Positions 26,589 to 35,489 of a stretch of DNA of 64,000 bases are shown piece after piece. Below the pieces are notes generated by a model. It did no database searches, had not been told where the DNA came from, and saw only the letters and a list, made by a program, of their open reading frames with translations. The stretch is from Thermogemmatispora aurantia (GTDB lineage Bacteria > Chloroflexota > Ktedonobacteria > Ktedonobacterales > Ktedonobacteraceae), in contig NZ_BKZV01000001.1 in NCBI RefSeq assembly GCF_008974285.1, positions 1,210,214-1,274,213 on the forward strand, given 5' to 3'. Every line of letters begins with the position of its first letter. Position 1 is the stretch's first letter. Both the position numbers and the translations under genes were made by a program.

Positions 26589-26617
26589 TTGACATTCAGT
26601 CCAGTTTTGGTTAGGAT
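26589..26617 (+). promoter_or_regulatory. Probable promoter of the small gene at 26690
   Basis: Exact TTGACA (26589-26594), 17-bp spacer, TAGGAT (26612-26617; 4 of 6 to consensus). Confidence 0.45.
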
Positions 26618-26689
26618 CTCCTTGAAAAGGATTTGTTCGCTTCTGCAGGCTCGCTGTGCGCGAGCAGAAAGTCACTCTCAGGTGAGCCT

Positions 26690-26980
26690 ATGCCTGGCAG
26701 TAAGCAGTCCCTGGCTGAGGGCAAGAGTGAGGTGGCACGCCTCCGTTGCCAGATCGAGGCCGAGTACATTGCAATGCAGCGCGGTCTCTACGGGCTGGCA
26801 CTGGGACGGGCCCGCCACCAGGTCATTGCCTTCCATCTGCGCCGAGCCGACCGGCTCTGTGCCCAGTTAGCGCACTATGTCGGCGAGAAAGCGGCATTGC
26901 AAACGCTGTGCCAGCTCTATGATGAAGCCCTCAATCAGGAGGTAAGCGATGCCTTATCTTCTTCTCATCCTCGCTGCTGA
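26690..26980 (+). CDS. Hypothetical protein, helical, 96 residues
   Basis: I do not recognise this protein. From ATG 26690 it reads as an alpha-helical, Ala/Leu/Arg-rich soluble protein (residues ~10-80: SEVARLRCQIEAEYIAMQRG, then GRARHQVIAFHLRRADRLCAQL and a third helix). Support for coding comes from the upstream TTGACA promoter, the AGGTGA site shortly before the ATG, and helical periodicity. A longer in-frame start at 26633 is possible. It ends 135 bp before the chitinase gene. Confidence 0.5.
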   Translation: MPGSKQSLAEGKSEVARLRCQIEAEYIAMQRGLYGLALGRARHQVIAFHLRRADRLCAQLAHYVGEKAALQTLCQLYDEALNQEVSDALSSSHPRC

Positions 26981-27115
26981 TCCAGGGTCGGATGGTCATA
27001 CGCAAGGCTGCGCTGCGCGCTTCCCTGCTGCTCTTTGTTTCGCATGGCTGCGGCCTTCTTCTCTCTCTTGCCTGTGTTAGTTACCAACGATGCATGATGC
27101 AACAAAGGAGCAACG

Positions 27116-28618
27116 ATGCAGCAAAGATTACCGCGTCCTATCGTTTTCGTCGCCCTGTCGCTCTCTCTGGCAGCCTCCCTCTTAGTCGGCTGGCAGCTGC
27201 ATCAGAGTCGGCCAGCGCAGGCCGCCGGCTTCCCAGCCCACTACTTCGCTCCCTATGTTGATACAAGTCTATATCCCACGTTCCAGTTGACGCAGACGGC
27301 CCAGCAGATTGGGGTGAAGTTCTATACACTGGCCTTCATTATTAACGGCGGCGGAAGCTGTCAGGCCGAGTGGAATGGAACCACCCCCGTCAATCAGGGC
27401 TTCTTGCAGAGCGATATCAGCAATCTGCGTGCCCTGGGCGGCGATGTGATTGTCTCCTTCGGCGGCGCCAATGGCACCGAGCTGGCCCAGGCTTGCAGCA
27501 GCGTCAGTAGCTTGCAGGCCCAGTACCAGGCCGTGGTGACCAACTATCAGTTGACGCACGTGGATTTTGACATCGAGGGGGCGGCCATTGCCGACTCGGC
27601 TTCGGTCGACCGGCGCAATAAGGCCCTGGCCGCTCTGCAGGCGGCCAACCCCGGGTTGTTCGTTTCGTATACGCTGCCGGTGATGCCTTCGGGATTGACA
27701 CAGGATGGCATCAATCTTCTGCAGAATGCCATCGCTAACGGCGTTAACGTGGGTATGGTCAATATTATGGCGATGGATTACGGCAGCTCGGTCCCTCCCA
27801 ATCAGATGGGACAAAATGCCATTAGCGCCGCTCAGAGTACCTTCAATCAGCTCAAGAGCCTTTACCCCAACAAGTCGAGCGCCCAGCTGTGGGCAATGAT
27901 TGGGGTGACGCCGATGATCGGCTTAAACGATGTGTCGCCCGAGGTCTTTACACTCCAGGATGCCCAGCAGCTGCTGAGTTTCGCCCAGCAGAATGGTCTG
28001 GGGGAGCTGTCGATGTGGTCGGCGGGCCGCGATCAGCCCTGCCCCAACAATGGGGCCTATGTCTCACCGACGTGCAGCGGTATTCAGCAGCAGCCCTTTG
28101 ATTTCTCGAAGCTCTTTAACCAGTTCACTAGCGGCAGCACCACGAATCCCACGCCCACGCCAACGCCTCAGCCGGCGACGCCTACTCCCACCCCTGGCCT
28201 CACCCCGACCCCAACGCCCTCGCCAACTCCAACCGGGGGGAACCTGGTGGCCAATCCCGGCTTTGAAAGTGGCTCGCTCTCGCCCTGGAGCTGCGACGCC
28301 GGCGACCGTGTGGTGACGTCTCCCGTCCACAGCGGTTCGTATGCTTTGCAGCTGACGCCGAGCAATTCGACAACTGGCCAGTGCACGCAGACAATCAGTG
28401 TGCAGCCGAATCATACGTATACGCTGAGCGCCTATGTGAACGGCCCGTATGCTTATCTCGGCATCAGCGGCGGAGCTAGCAATTGGACAAGCAGCACAAG
28501 CTATACATTGCTGTCAGTGACGTTCACGACCGGTTCCTCAACAACCAGCGTGACGATCTATGTCCACGGCTGGTACGCTCAGGGTCCGGTCTATGTCGAT
28601 GATGTGTCGTTGCATTAG
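27116..28618 (+). CDS. Secreted GH18 chitinase with C-terminal carbohydrate-binding domain
   Basis: 500 residues. Residues 1-37 are a Sec signal peptide (cleavage near AQAA). The GH18 barrel spans ~40-335, with strand-3 SFGG and the catalytic DxDxE as D150-F-D152-I-E154 (HVDFDIEG; Glu154 the acid/base) and a conserved MAMDYG. A Thr/Pro linker (~345-378, TPTPTP repeats) joins a C-terminal beta-sandwich of the CBM4/9-like type (NLVANPGFESGSLSPWSC onward to VYVDDVSLH). It would degrade chitin or related beta-1,4-GlcNAc polymers such as fungal wall outside the cell. ATG 27116 has AAAGGAG 5 nt upstream; a T-run terminator follows at 28763. Confidence 0.93.
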   Translation: MQQRLPRPIVFVALSLSLAASLLVGWQLHQSRPAQAAGFPAHYFAPYVDTSLYPTFQLTQTAQQIGVKFYTLAFIINGGGSCQAEWNGTTPVNQGFLQSDISNLRALGGDVIVSFGGANGTELAQACSSVSSLQAQYQAVVTNYQLTHVDFDIEGAAIADSASVDRRNKALAALQAANPGLFVSYTLPVMPSGLTQDGINLLQNAIANGVNVGMVNIMAMDYGSSVPPNQMGQNAISAAQSTFNQLKSLYPNKSSAQLWAMIGVTPMIGLNDVSPEVFTLQDAQQLLSFAQQNGLGELSMWSAGRDQPCPNNGAYVSPTCSGIQQQPFDFSKLFNQFTSGSTTNPTPTPTPQPATPTPTPGLTPTPTPSPTPTGGNLVANPGFESGSLSPWSCDAGDRVVTSPVHSGSYALQLTPSNSTTGQCTQTISVQPNHTYTLSAYVNGPYAYLGISGGASNWTSSTSYTLLSVTFTTGSSTTSVTIYVHGWYAQGPVYVDDVSLH

Positions 28619-28762
28619 CTCACGCTGACAGACCCGGCTTGCACGGGGCAGGCAGCCGACGACGACCGGCTTGACAGTCATCGCGCAGCTTCGGCAGTCT
28701 AGCTATCCCTGTCTTGACGGTCCCTTCCGGCCCCTACCCCCCAGGGAAGCGCGGCTCTTTCT

Positions 28763-28803
28763 CGACCTGCAGCAGGAACTTGCCCCTGGCTGCAGGTCGT
28801 TTT
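28763..28803 (+). terminator. Rho-independent terminator after the chitinase gene
   Basis: Perfect 10-bp outer stem CGACCTGCAG (28763-28772) / CTGCAGGTCG (28790-28799), with further pairing inside, then TTTT. Confidence 0.8.
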
Positions 28804-29219
28804 ATGGGAAGAAAGATGCTCACTGGTCAAAGCGGCCAGGTCAGTTCAAGGTCCCTTTAGCATTCGGCGAGTCCGACGATGCAGGGAGAAGCGCGACTAT
28901 TCGCACGGCAATGTGCTACAATTGCTACTGACGGCACAATGATGAGCCTCCCACAAGGACCGTTGACCGCACCGCTGACGAGGGATCCAGCAACGCTGAT
29001 CGCTTGATCACCTAGGTTTCCGCAACTTCCATCCCGGAATGGATGAGGGATCGCCGTCTGGCTGACAGCTCTGCCAGTGTCGTCGTCTCAGTAGGCGCGC
29101 AGCAGAAGGCTGGCCAGGCTGCCTGGTGTTGGGAAGGAGGAGCCAGCCGGGAGAGAATCAGTTGCTACTCTGGCAGAGCAGGGCTTTGCATCTGAGCGCT
29201 TGGAAAAGGATGCATCTCT
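28804..29219. other. 416-bp gap upstream of ppc
   Basis: Likely ppc leader and promoter: an extended -10 (TG-C-TACAAT, hexamer 28917-28922) with only a weak -35. SD AAAGGA is 9 nt before the ppc start. No gene supported. Confidence 0.4.
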
Positions 29220-32150
29220 ATGTCTGAGCAAGAACGCCGTCAGGAGAAAGATGCTCCCTTGCGTCGTGATATCCGCATGCTCGGTGATGCGCTGGGACGT
29301 GCTATTCAGCAGCATGGGGGCAGTGAGGTGTTCGAGACAGTGGAACACCTCCGCCGTAGCTGCAAGCGTCTGCGCGATTATGCCGAGCAGCTGGCGCAGG
29401 CTGAGGGAGTGGAAGCAGAACAATTGCAGCGTGAGATTGAGGCATTGGATGCCGACATTATGCGGGTCGTGGAGAGCTGCGATCTGCGCATGGCCATCGA
29501 TGTGATCCGCGCCTTCACGATCTACTTTCACCTGGTCAATACGGCGGAACAGTACCATCGCATTCGCCGCCGCCGCGAACACGAGAGTGGCCCGGAACCG
29601 ACGCCACAGCGCGGCTCGCTGGCTGCCCTCATGCAGTTCTTCCAGCAGCACGGAGTCGATCGAGAGACCCTGCAAGCCCTCCTGCAGCGCCTCTCGATCG
29701 AGCTAGTCTTTACTGCCCACCCGACCGAGGCGACGCGCCGTACGCTGATCATCAAGTCGCGTCAGGTGGCTGATCTGCTGGATGCCTACGACCGCGAGTA
29801 CGGCCACATGCTCGGTCGATCTCAACGCCCCTGGTCACGCCAGCGCGAGCTGGAGAGTACCATTGCTTTGCTCTGGCGCACCGATGCTGTCCGCCACGTG
29901 CGCCCGCAGCCGGTGGATGAGGTGAAGATGGGCATCTATTACCTCGATGAGATTATCTACGAGGCACTGCCCGAACTCTACGAGGAGTTCGAGCAGTTGC
30001 TTGAACGGCAGTATCCCAACCTGGATCTGCGCGTTCCACCTTTCTTGCGGATCGGCTCCTGGATCGGCGGCGACCAGGATGGCAATCCAAATGTCGGACC
30101 GGAGACGTTGCTGCAGGCTCTGCGCCTGCAACGCGCTAGCTTACTGACACACTACCGTCGCTCGATTGAGGCACTGGCACGGGAGTATTCACAGTCGATT
30201 ACCTACAGCACGGTGACTGAGGAGCTGCGTCGCTCGATCGAGGAGGATGCCGCTCGTCTGCCAGACTACGACCGCGAGCTGGGTGAACAGACGCGCCTGG
30301 AGCCATATCGGCGCAAGCTGTCGTTCATGTGGAAGCGTCTGGGAGCGACGTTGGCTGCGATGGCCCCAGCCCAGGAGGAGGAAGCGGCTGAGTTGGCCTC
30401 GGCCCTACAGCGCACGGTGGCCTATCGCGAGGCGGAGGAGCTACTGGCTGATCTACGCCTGGTCTATGAGAGCCTGCTGGCCGACGGTGAGCATGAGGTG
30501 GCCAATGGGGCGCTGGCTCGTCTGATCCGCCAGGTGGAGCTGTTTGGCTTTCATTTCGCCGCGCTTGATGTGCGCCAGCACAGCGAGCGCCATGCCCAGG
30601 CGCTTTCAGAGCTGCTGCGCGTGACCGGCCTGGCAGAGACACTGACCGCTGGCTCCGATGGAGCGCTCGCCCGAGACTATCTGGAACTGAACGAGGAGGA
30701 ACGGGTCCAGCTGCTGGAACGCTTGCTCCGTGACCCGCGCGTCTTGCCGCGACGCGGCCTTCAGCTGAGCAGGGAAACAGCCACGGTCCTGGGAACATTC
30801 GAGGCCATTCGCCAGGCGCGCGAGGAGTTCGGTCCACGGGCGGTGACCTGCTATATCATTAGTATGGCGCGTACGCTCAGCGACTTGCTGGAGGTACAGT
30901 TTTTCTGCAAGGAGGCCGGCATCAGCGGCCTGCCGATCGTGCCGCTCTTCGAGACAATCGCCGATCTGCGCGGCTGCGCGACGATCATGGAAACAGCCTT
31001 CCGCTTCCCGCTCTACCGCCAGTGGGTGGCCAGTCATGGCAATGAGCAGCAGATTATGCTCGGTTACTCGGATAGCAGTAAGGACGGCGGAATGCTGACC
31101 TCGGGCTGGGAGCTCTATCAGGCGCAGCAGCGCCTGGCCGCACTGGGAGAACGCTATGGGATCGGCATCATGATCTTCCACGGACGCGGCGGGGCCATCG
31201 GGCGTGGCGGCGGCCCTATCTACGAGGCTGTTCTGGGCCAGCCACCAGGCACCGTCAACGGGCGCATTCGCATTACCGAACAGGGCGAGATGCTCTCCTT
31301 TAAATACGGGCTTCACGAGATTGCCTTGCGCAATATGGAGCTGGTGGTCACTGGCGTCATTGAGTCGAGCCTCCCCCAGGACCCGCGCCGCGAGGAACCG
31401 CCACGTTGGGTCGAGATCATGGATCGGCTCTCGCTGAGTGCCTATCAGCGCTACCGCCGCCTGATCTATGAGGATCGCGAGTTTCTGACCTTCTTTGAGC
31501 AGGCCACGCCGATTCTCGAACTCGGCTGGCTCAATATCGGCTCGCGCCCAGCGCGCCGCACCAGCGGGCGCAACATTGAGGAGCTGCGCGCCATCCCCTG
31601 GGTCTTCTCCTGGATGCAGAGCCGCTACGTGCTGCCAAGCTGGTACGGGATCGGCGGGGCTATCGAGGAGTTCGTGCAGGCCGAGCCACAGGGCCTGCAC
31701 GAGCTACAGGAGATGTACCGCTCCTGGCCCTTCATGCGCGCTTTCCTCGATAATTTACAGATGACGCTCTCCAAGGCGGATATGCATATTGCTCGCCACT
31801 ATGCGACGCTGGTGGCTGACGAGCAGCTGCGTCAGCGGATCTCTGCCGAGATTGAGGCAGAGTATGAGCGCACGTGTCACTGGCTCCTGCGCATTGTGGG
31901 AGGCAAGGCCCTGCTAGATAACTCGCCGGTTCTGCAGCGCTCGATCCGTCTGCGCAATCCCTATGTGGACCCGCTGAGCTACTTCCAGGTGGTTTTGCTT
32001 CGCCGTCTGCGCGCCCTGGGTGGACCGCTGGATCTGAGCAAGGCCGAGCAACAGGAGGCCGGCGAGCAGGAGCGCGAGCGGGCACGCCTGACCTACGCTG
32101 TGCTGTTGACCATCAATGGCATTGCTGCTGGCCTGCGCAATACCGGCTAG
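29220..32150 (+). CDS. ppc: Phosphoenolpyruvate carboxylase
   Basis: 976 residues, ~90 longer than E. coli PEPC. The enzyme carboxylates PEP to oxaloacetate, refilling the TCA cycle. Catalytic signatures: VFTAHPTEATRRT with His167, GGDQDGNP, GYSDSSKDGGMLTSGW, FHGRGGAIGRGGGP, and the C-terminal ending RNTG whose terminal Gly is conserved in the family. Extra length is mostly in the N-terminal ~60 residues (helical) and a charged insert near the C-terminus (EQQEAGEQERERA). ATG 29220 has AAAGGA 9 nt upstream; a strong terminator follows. It stands as a single transcription unit. Confidence 0.97.
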   Translation: MSEQERRQEKDAPLRRDIRMLGDALGRAIQQHGGSEVFETVEHLRRSCKRLRDYAEQLAQAEGVEAEQLQREIEALDADIMRVVESCDLRMAIDVIRAFTIYFHLVNTAEQYHRIRRRREHESGPEPTPQRGSLAALMQFFQQHGVDRETLQALLQRLSIELVFTAHPTEATRRTLIIKSRQVADLLDAYDREYGHMLGRSQRPWSRQRELESTIALLWRTDAVRHVRPQPVDEVKMGIYYLDEIIYEALPELYEEFEQLLERQYPNLDLRVPPFLRIGSWIGGDQDGNPNVGPETLLQALRLQRASLLTHYRRSIEALAREYSQSITYSTVTEELRRSIEEDAARLPDYDRELGEQTRLEPYRRKLSFMWKRLGATLAAMAPAQEEEAAELASALQRTVAYREAEELLADLRLVYESLLADGEHEVANGALARLIRQVELFGFHFAALDVRQHSERHAQALSELLRVTGLAETLTAGSDGALARDYLELNEEERVQLLERLLRDPRVLPRRGLQLSRETATVLGTFEAIRQAREEFGPRAVTCYIISMARTLSDLLEVQFFCKEAGISGLPIVPLFETIADLRGCATIMETAFRFPLYRQWVASHGNEQQIMLGYSDSSKDGGMLTSGWELYQAQQRLAALGERYGIGIMIFHGRGGAIGRGGGPIYEAVLGQPPGTVNGRIRITEQGEMLSFKYGLHEIALRNMELVVTGVIESSLPQDPRREEPPRWVEIMDRLSLSAYQRYRRLIYEDREFLTFFEQATPILELGWLNIGSRPARRTSGRNIEELRAIPWVFSWMQSRYVLPSWYGIGGAIEEFVQAEPQGLHELQEMYRSWPFMRAFLDNLQMTLSKADMHIARHYATLVADEQLRQRISAEIEAEYERTCHWLLRIVGGKALLDNSPVLQRSIRLRNPYVDPLSYFQVVLLRRLRALGGPLDLSKAEQQEAGEQERERARLTYAVLLTINGIAAGLRNTG

Positions 32151-32216
32151 TGGTTCACCTCCCTCGCCAGCAGAGGCAGATCTGTAAAGCGAGGCGAGGC
32201 GAGACAAGACGAGGGG

Positions 32217-32253
32217 AAGGATGGGACCCGCCTTATCGGTCCCATCCTTTTTT
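32217..32253 (+). terminator. Strong Rho-independent terminator after ppc
   Basis: Perfect 12-bp stem AAGGATGGGACC (32217-32228) / GGTCCCATCCTT (32238-32249), 9-nt loop, then an uninterrupted T-run to 32253. Confidence 0.93.
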
Positions 32254-32299
32254 GTGCTGCTCTGTCCGTCTGCTTGGCCGGGGGTCCGAGGTCTGTCAA

Positions 32300-33262
32300 C
32301 TAGACAAAAGGCAGGACTGTCTCGGCGAAGTCGCGCAGACCGTCGATGTCGTCGAGGTAGAACCACTGCAGCATCAGCTCTTGAACGCCGGCCTGGCCGT
32401 AGCGCTTGATCTGGGCAATAGCCATGTCGGGCGTGCCGACGATGGTGCGATTCTGGGCCTGCACTCGCTCCAGGATCTCCCGCGAGGAGAGGGGGGCGTA
32501 GCTGGGATCATAGTGACGCCACCAGTCAAGGCGCTGATAGAGATCCTCGCGTGTGCGCCCGAAGAAGAGCGAGGTCATCATGGTGCGCTGAACGCTCGCA
32601 GGCGGGCGTCCAACCTCTTGCAGTAGTTGATCGAGAAAGGCCGAAAGCTCGCGAAACTGCTCGGGTGAGAGAAAGCCGGCGTTCCAGATGTCCGCGTAAC
32701 GTGCCGCCAGCGGCAGCGTGCGTTTACGTCCGCCGCCGCCGATCATGATGGGCGGCCCACCAGGCCGCTGCGGACGGGGCAGGAGCTGCGCCTCGCGGAG
32801 CTGGTAGAAGCTGCCGCTGAAGGTGACTGGCTGCTCGGAGCGCAACAGGAGGGTGATGACCTCGAGGGCCTCAGCAAAACGGGCCATGCGCGTGCGCATA
32901 TCACCCAGATTGAGTCCAAACATGGCATGCTCGCGCTCCTGCCAGCCAGCCCCTACACCGAAGATGAAACGTCCCCCGCTCAGGTCGTCGAGAGCAATCG
33001 CCTGGCGCGTTAACATGACGGGATGGTGAAAGGAGACCGGCGAGACAAGGGGGCCAAAATGGACGCGTCGGGTATGGTCGGCGGCATAGGCCAGCGAGAC
33101 AATGGTTTCCAGGGCCTCGCGGTCGGGCGGCACGGGATCGGTGAAGTGATCGGAGCGGAAGAGGCCAGCATAGCCCAGACCTTCGATGGCCTCAACCAGA
33201 CGCTTCCAGCGGGGCCAGGTCAGACCCGTCTGTCCCTCAATCTGAATGGAAATAGCAACCAT
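32300..33262 (-). CDS. LLM class F420-dependent oxidoreductase
   Basis: 320 residues from ATG 33262 (an in-frame start at 33337 adds a non-conserved leader). Luciferase-like monooxygenase barrel: YAGLFRSDHF near the N-terminus, LSGGRFIFGVGAGWQEREHAMFG in the middle, PPIMIGGGGRKRTLPLAARYADIWN, and TPDMAIAQIKRYGQAGV near the end. In Actinobacteria and Chloroflexota proteins of this group usually use the deazaflavin F420 to reduce or oxidise small molecules. The substrate is unknown. GGGAGAAG lies upstream. It is convergent with ppc. Confidence 0.88.
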   Translation of the reverse strand: MVAISIQIEGQTGLTWPRWKRLVEAIEGLGYAGLFRSDHFTDPVPPDREALETIVSLAYAADHTRRVHFGPLVSPVSFHHPVMLTRQAIALDDLSGGRFIFGVGAGWQEREHAMFGLNLGDMRTRMARFAEALEVITLLLRSEQPVTFSGSFYQLREAQLLPRPQRPGGPPIMIGGGGRKRTLPLAARYADIWNAGFLSPEQFRELSAFLDQLLQEVGRPPASVQRTMMTSLFFGRTREDLYQRLDWWRHYDPSYAPLSSREILERVQAQNRTIVGTPDMAIAQIKRYGQAGVQELMLQWFYLDDIDGLRDFAETVLPFV

Positions 33263-34023
33263 TGTGCAATGCTTCTCCCTCTCTGGACTGAGCTGGCGTG
33301 GGCTGTCTCTCTTGCGGCAGGGGTTGCTTGCCCCCACACAGACACAAGTACCCCGCCCTGTCTGCTACCAGTATGACACACCGCTCCGCAGGGGCACAAG
33401 CGCCAACGCTGCATCATCAGTATCTCCGCTCGCCGGGGTTGACCTCGCTGCCAGGCATATGGTATTTTTAGAATTGATGTGCGAATTACGACGAGTGAAT
33501 AGAACAGTTACCAGATCGGCTCTGAGCGATAGCACCGATCAATTGCGCAGGGGCGGTATACAGCGGTACCTCATGCCGGGCTGCGGATTCCTGGCTACTT
33601 TCGAGAGCACCTTGCAAGAGCGAGCGACACGAATCTAGAGCGGACCGTGCAGCGGCACCAGCAAGGCTCTGGCTCTGACGACCTTCCAGCGAGGCACTTC
33701 ACTGTCGCCTTCGTCCACTGTCTCGTAGACACTGGTCCATGGGCACCGCAAGAGCGTTGCCGCAGACAACGCCGGCAACGAGCAGGCAACGATAGCGCTA
33801 TTCAGCGGCTCAACCAGGGCAAAGAGAGCTTCGTTCCCAGCTGGCAGCCCTGGTAGAGCTGGTGACAAAGCCGTCGCGATCTGTGAAGGTTCACCAGGTC
33901 AGCATCCTATGGCTGGCCCGTCTCTGGGCAAAGAACTATTCCCCATCAGGCAGTTGCTGGTAAGACAGGGTTGCCTTTTACTTTGAATAGTCTCAATGTC
34001 AATAATACTACTGAGGAGGATTT
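33263..34023. other. 761-bp gap at the left edge of the AT-richer island
   Basis: I find no gene that I can support; short open frames here lack ribosome-binding sites and family features. Base composition shifts from GC-rich to visibly AT-richer near 33950, where the GAGGAGG site of the winged-helix gene begins (34014 onwards). Confidence 0.45.
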
Positions 34024-34377
34024 ATGCGACTACGTCACTTTACGCCATGCCGCTCCATCGGAGCATATCAGATCAGTCGCAGCGATGCTCACAGAGCACT
34101 CCTTATCAATGAGGAGCTCATCACTTTTACGCCAACAGAGTATCGTTTACTTTGTATTCTGCTGACACATGAGAATGTGGAAGATTCCCGCCTGCTCATG
34201 GCCATTTTCTCCAAACCGTCTAAAGACCGCTGTACACGTAAAACGCTTGAGCGACACATAGATAATATCAAATCCAAATTGCGTCCGACAGGCCTCTCTC
34301 TACGTAGAATCTATCGTTTCGGCTATGCACTCGTCGTAGCTGAAGAAGACCCTGAGAGAGCAGCGGAAGGAATGTAA
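34024..34377 (+). CDS. Winged-helix DNA-binding protein (OmpR/PhoB C-terminal type), orphan
   Basis: 117 residues. It resembles the isolated effector domain of OmpR/PhoB response regulators: the short N-terminal strands, ELITFTPTEYRLLCILLTH (the start of helix 1), then TLERHIDNIKSKLRPTGLSLRRIYRFGYAL, which matches the recognition helix and the wing hairpin. There is no receiver domain and no partner kinase nearby, so it is an orphan regulator. Strong SD AGGAGG 4 nt before ATG 34024. It precedes the DUF1648 membrane-protein gene by 52 bp and likely shares its transcript, so it may control immunity or the divergent peptide operon; that is inference. Confidence 0.75.
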   Translation: MRLRHFTPCRSIGAYQISRSDAHRALLINEELITFTPTEYRLLCILLTHENVEDSRLLMAIFSKPSKDRCTRKTLERHIDNIKSKLRPTGLSLRRIYRFGYALVVAEEDPERAAEGM

Positions 34378-34429
34378 AAAAACAGCATATTCTGCTGAGA
34401 CTGAGCGTTTCAAAAAGTCGGAGCACTCT

Positions 34430-34936
34430 ATGCACGAGAGAAAACAGCGTCCTGCAGTCCGTCCACCACTTTCTCCCCTCGAAATAGGGATAGAGGTCGT
34501 CGCTCTGGTCAGTATTGCCTTGAGCATTTACCTGACGGTGCAGGCCTGGGCTACATTGCCGGCACGTATCCCTGGTCATTTCAATCTCGCAGGTCAACCT
34601 GATGCCTATACTAACAAATCTGATCTTCTCTACTACCCCATTTTCTCATCTATTGCCTATATTTTCCTGACTCTCTTGTCACGCATCACGCAGTTTTTCA
34701 ATTATCCCTGGGCCATCACCGAAGAGAACGCAGCTCGGCAGTATCGCTTAGCGCGAGGGCTGATCAACTGGCTCAAACTCTTGCTGATCTGGATGCTGGT
34801 CTATGGCGAATGGCTTACGATAGAGATGGCGACTAAACAAGCGACGGGTCCCGGCGCGCTGGTTTTCATCGGTCTGATGCTCTGCATGCTGCTTTCAACG
34901 GCGGTGTATATCGTAGCAGCCAGACGTGCCCGCTAG
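34430..34936 (+). CDS. DUF1648 domain membrane protein (SdpI N-terminal-half homologue)
   Basis: 168 residues, about four membrane segments (approximately 18-40, 66-88, 108-130, 140-163). Between the first two lies the DUF1648 signature: WATLPARIPGHFNLAGQPDAYTNKSDLL. In Bacillus the two-part SdpI protein combines a DUF1648 domain with an SdpI domain and protects the cell from its own SDP toxin. Here DUF1648 is alone, and a separate SdpI-type protein is encoded convergently at 35077-35427. ATG 34430 is 6 nt after GGAG. Downstream of the winged-helix regulator. Immunity is a hypothesis; DUF1648 proteins also occur without toxins. Confidence 0.75.
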   Translation: MHERKQRPAVRPPLSPLEIGIEVVALVSIALSIYLTVQAWATLPARIPGHFNLAGQPDAYTNKSDLLYYPIFSSIAYIFLTLLSRITQFFNYPWAITEENAARQYRLARGLINWLKLLLIWMLVYGEWLTIEMATKQATGPGALVFIGLMLCMLLSTAVYIVAARRAR

Positions 34937-35076
34937 ATAGCCAACAACGGCATAAGAGTCAACTACCCCACGGCTAAAGCCTGGGTCCCCGACGCCAGGA
35001 AAGGAGTCCAGACGCCGGGGAAAGATTGGAGGAGCACACGAGGAAGCATTCCCTTCCTATCAAGGGACGCACTATC

Positions 35077-35427
35077 TTATCCAGCTATGCGCCTCGCATA
35101 GCTGGCCGTCTGGATGATAGGTATAGTCGAAAGGAAGAGCACAGGGATAACGATCCAGAGGAAAGCCAGAGTAGTATTGTCACCAAAGGGAATAAAGAAA
35201 GCAACGATCCCAATAACCACCAGCAGACTAGACCAGAGGATCGTCCATCTCGCTCCGTAGCGGTTGATTTCGCGCCACTGCTCGGCTGAGGTCATGGCCC
35301 GTCCGAAGCGAAAACCGTAGAAGGAGTTGCGTTGAGTATTGCCGCGCAACAATGGCAGGCTCAAAACAATCAGGGAAACGCCCGCCACGACATCGATGGC
35401 GCTGGCTAAGAGATTCAGTGAATTCAC
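35077..35427 (-). CDS. SdpI family membrane protein
   Basis: 116 residues with three hydrophobic segments. It carries the SdpI signature in the first cytoplasmic loop: RNSFYGFRFGRAMTSAEQW followed by REINRYGARW. The start is placed at GTG 35427, because AGGAGG (35435-35440 on the opposite strand reading) lies 9 nt before it; the earlier GTG at 35445 would put the SD inside the gene. SdpI is the immunity membrane protein against the SDP peptide toxin in Bacillus. Gene order here (62 bp downstream of the N-type methyltransferase gene, same strand) makes this likely the last gene of the precursor / radical SAM / methyltransferase operon. Confidence 0.8.
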   Translation of the reverse strand: MNSLNLLASAIDVVAGVSLIVLSLPLLRGNTQRNSFYGFRFGRAMTSAEQWREINRYGARWTILWSSLLVVIGIVAFFIPFGDNTTLAFLWIVIPVLFLSTIPIIQTASYARRIAG

Positions 35428-35489
35428 GGGAAACAACCTCCTCACGTCGCTGCTGCAACTGACAACATTTTGTAACGACTACTCATTCA

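Noticed and set aside
28671..28931. 86-codon plus-strand frame after the chitinase gene
   Set aside because: It runs through a strong terminator hairpin (28763-28803) and lacks an SD.
33246..33638. 130-codon plus-strand frame before the winged-helix gene
   Set aside because: Overlaps the LLM gene start, no ribosome site, composition unlike a protein.
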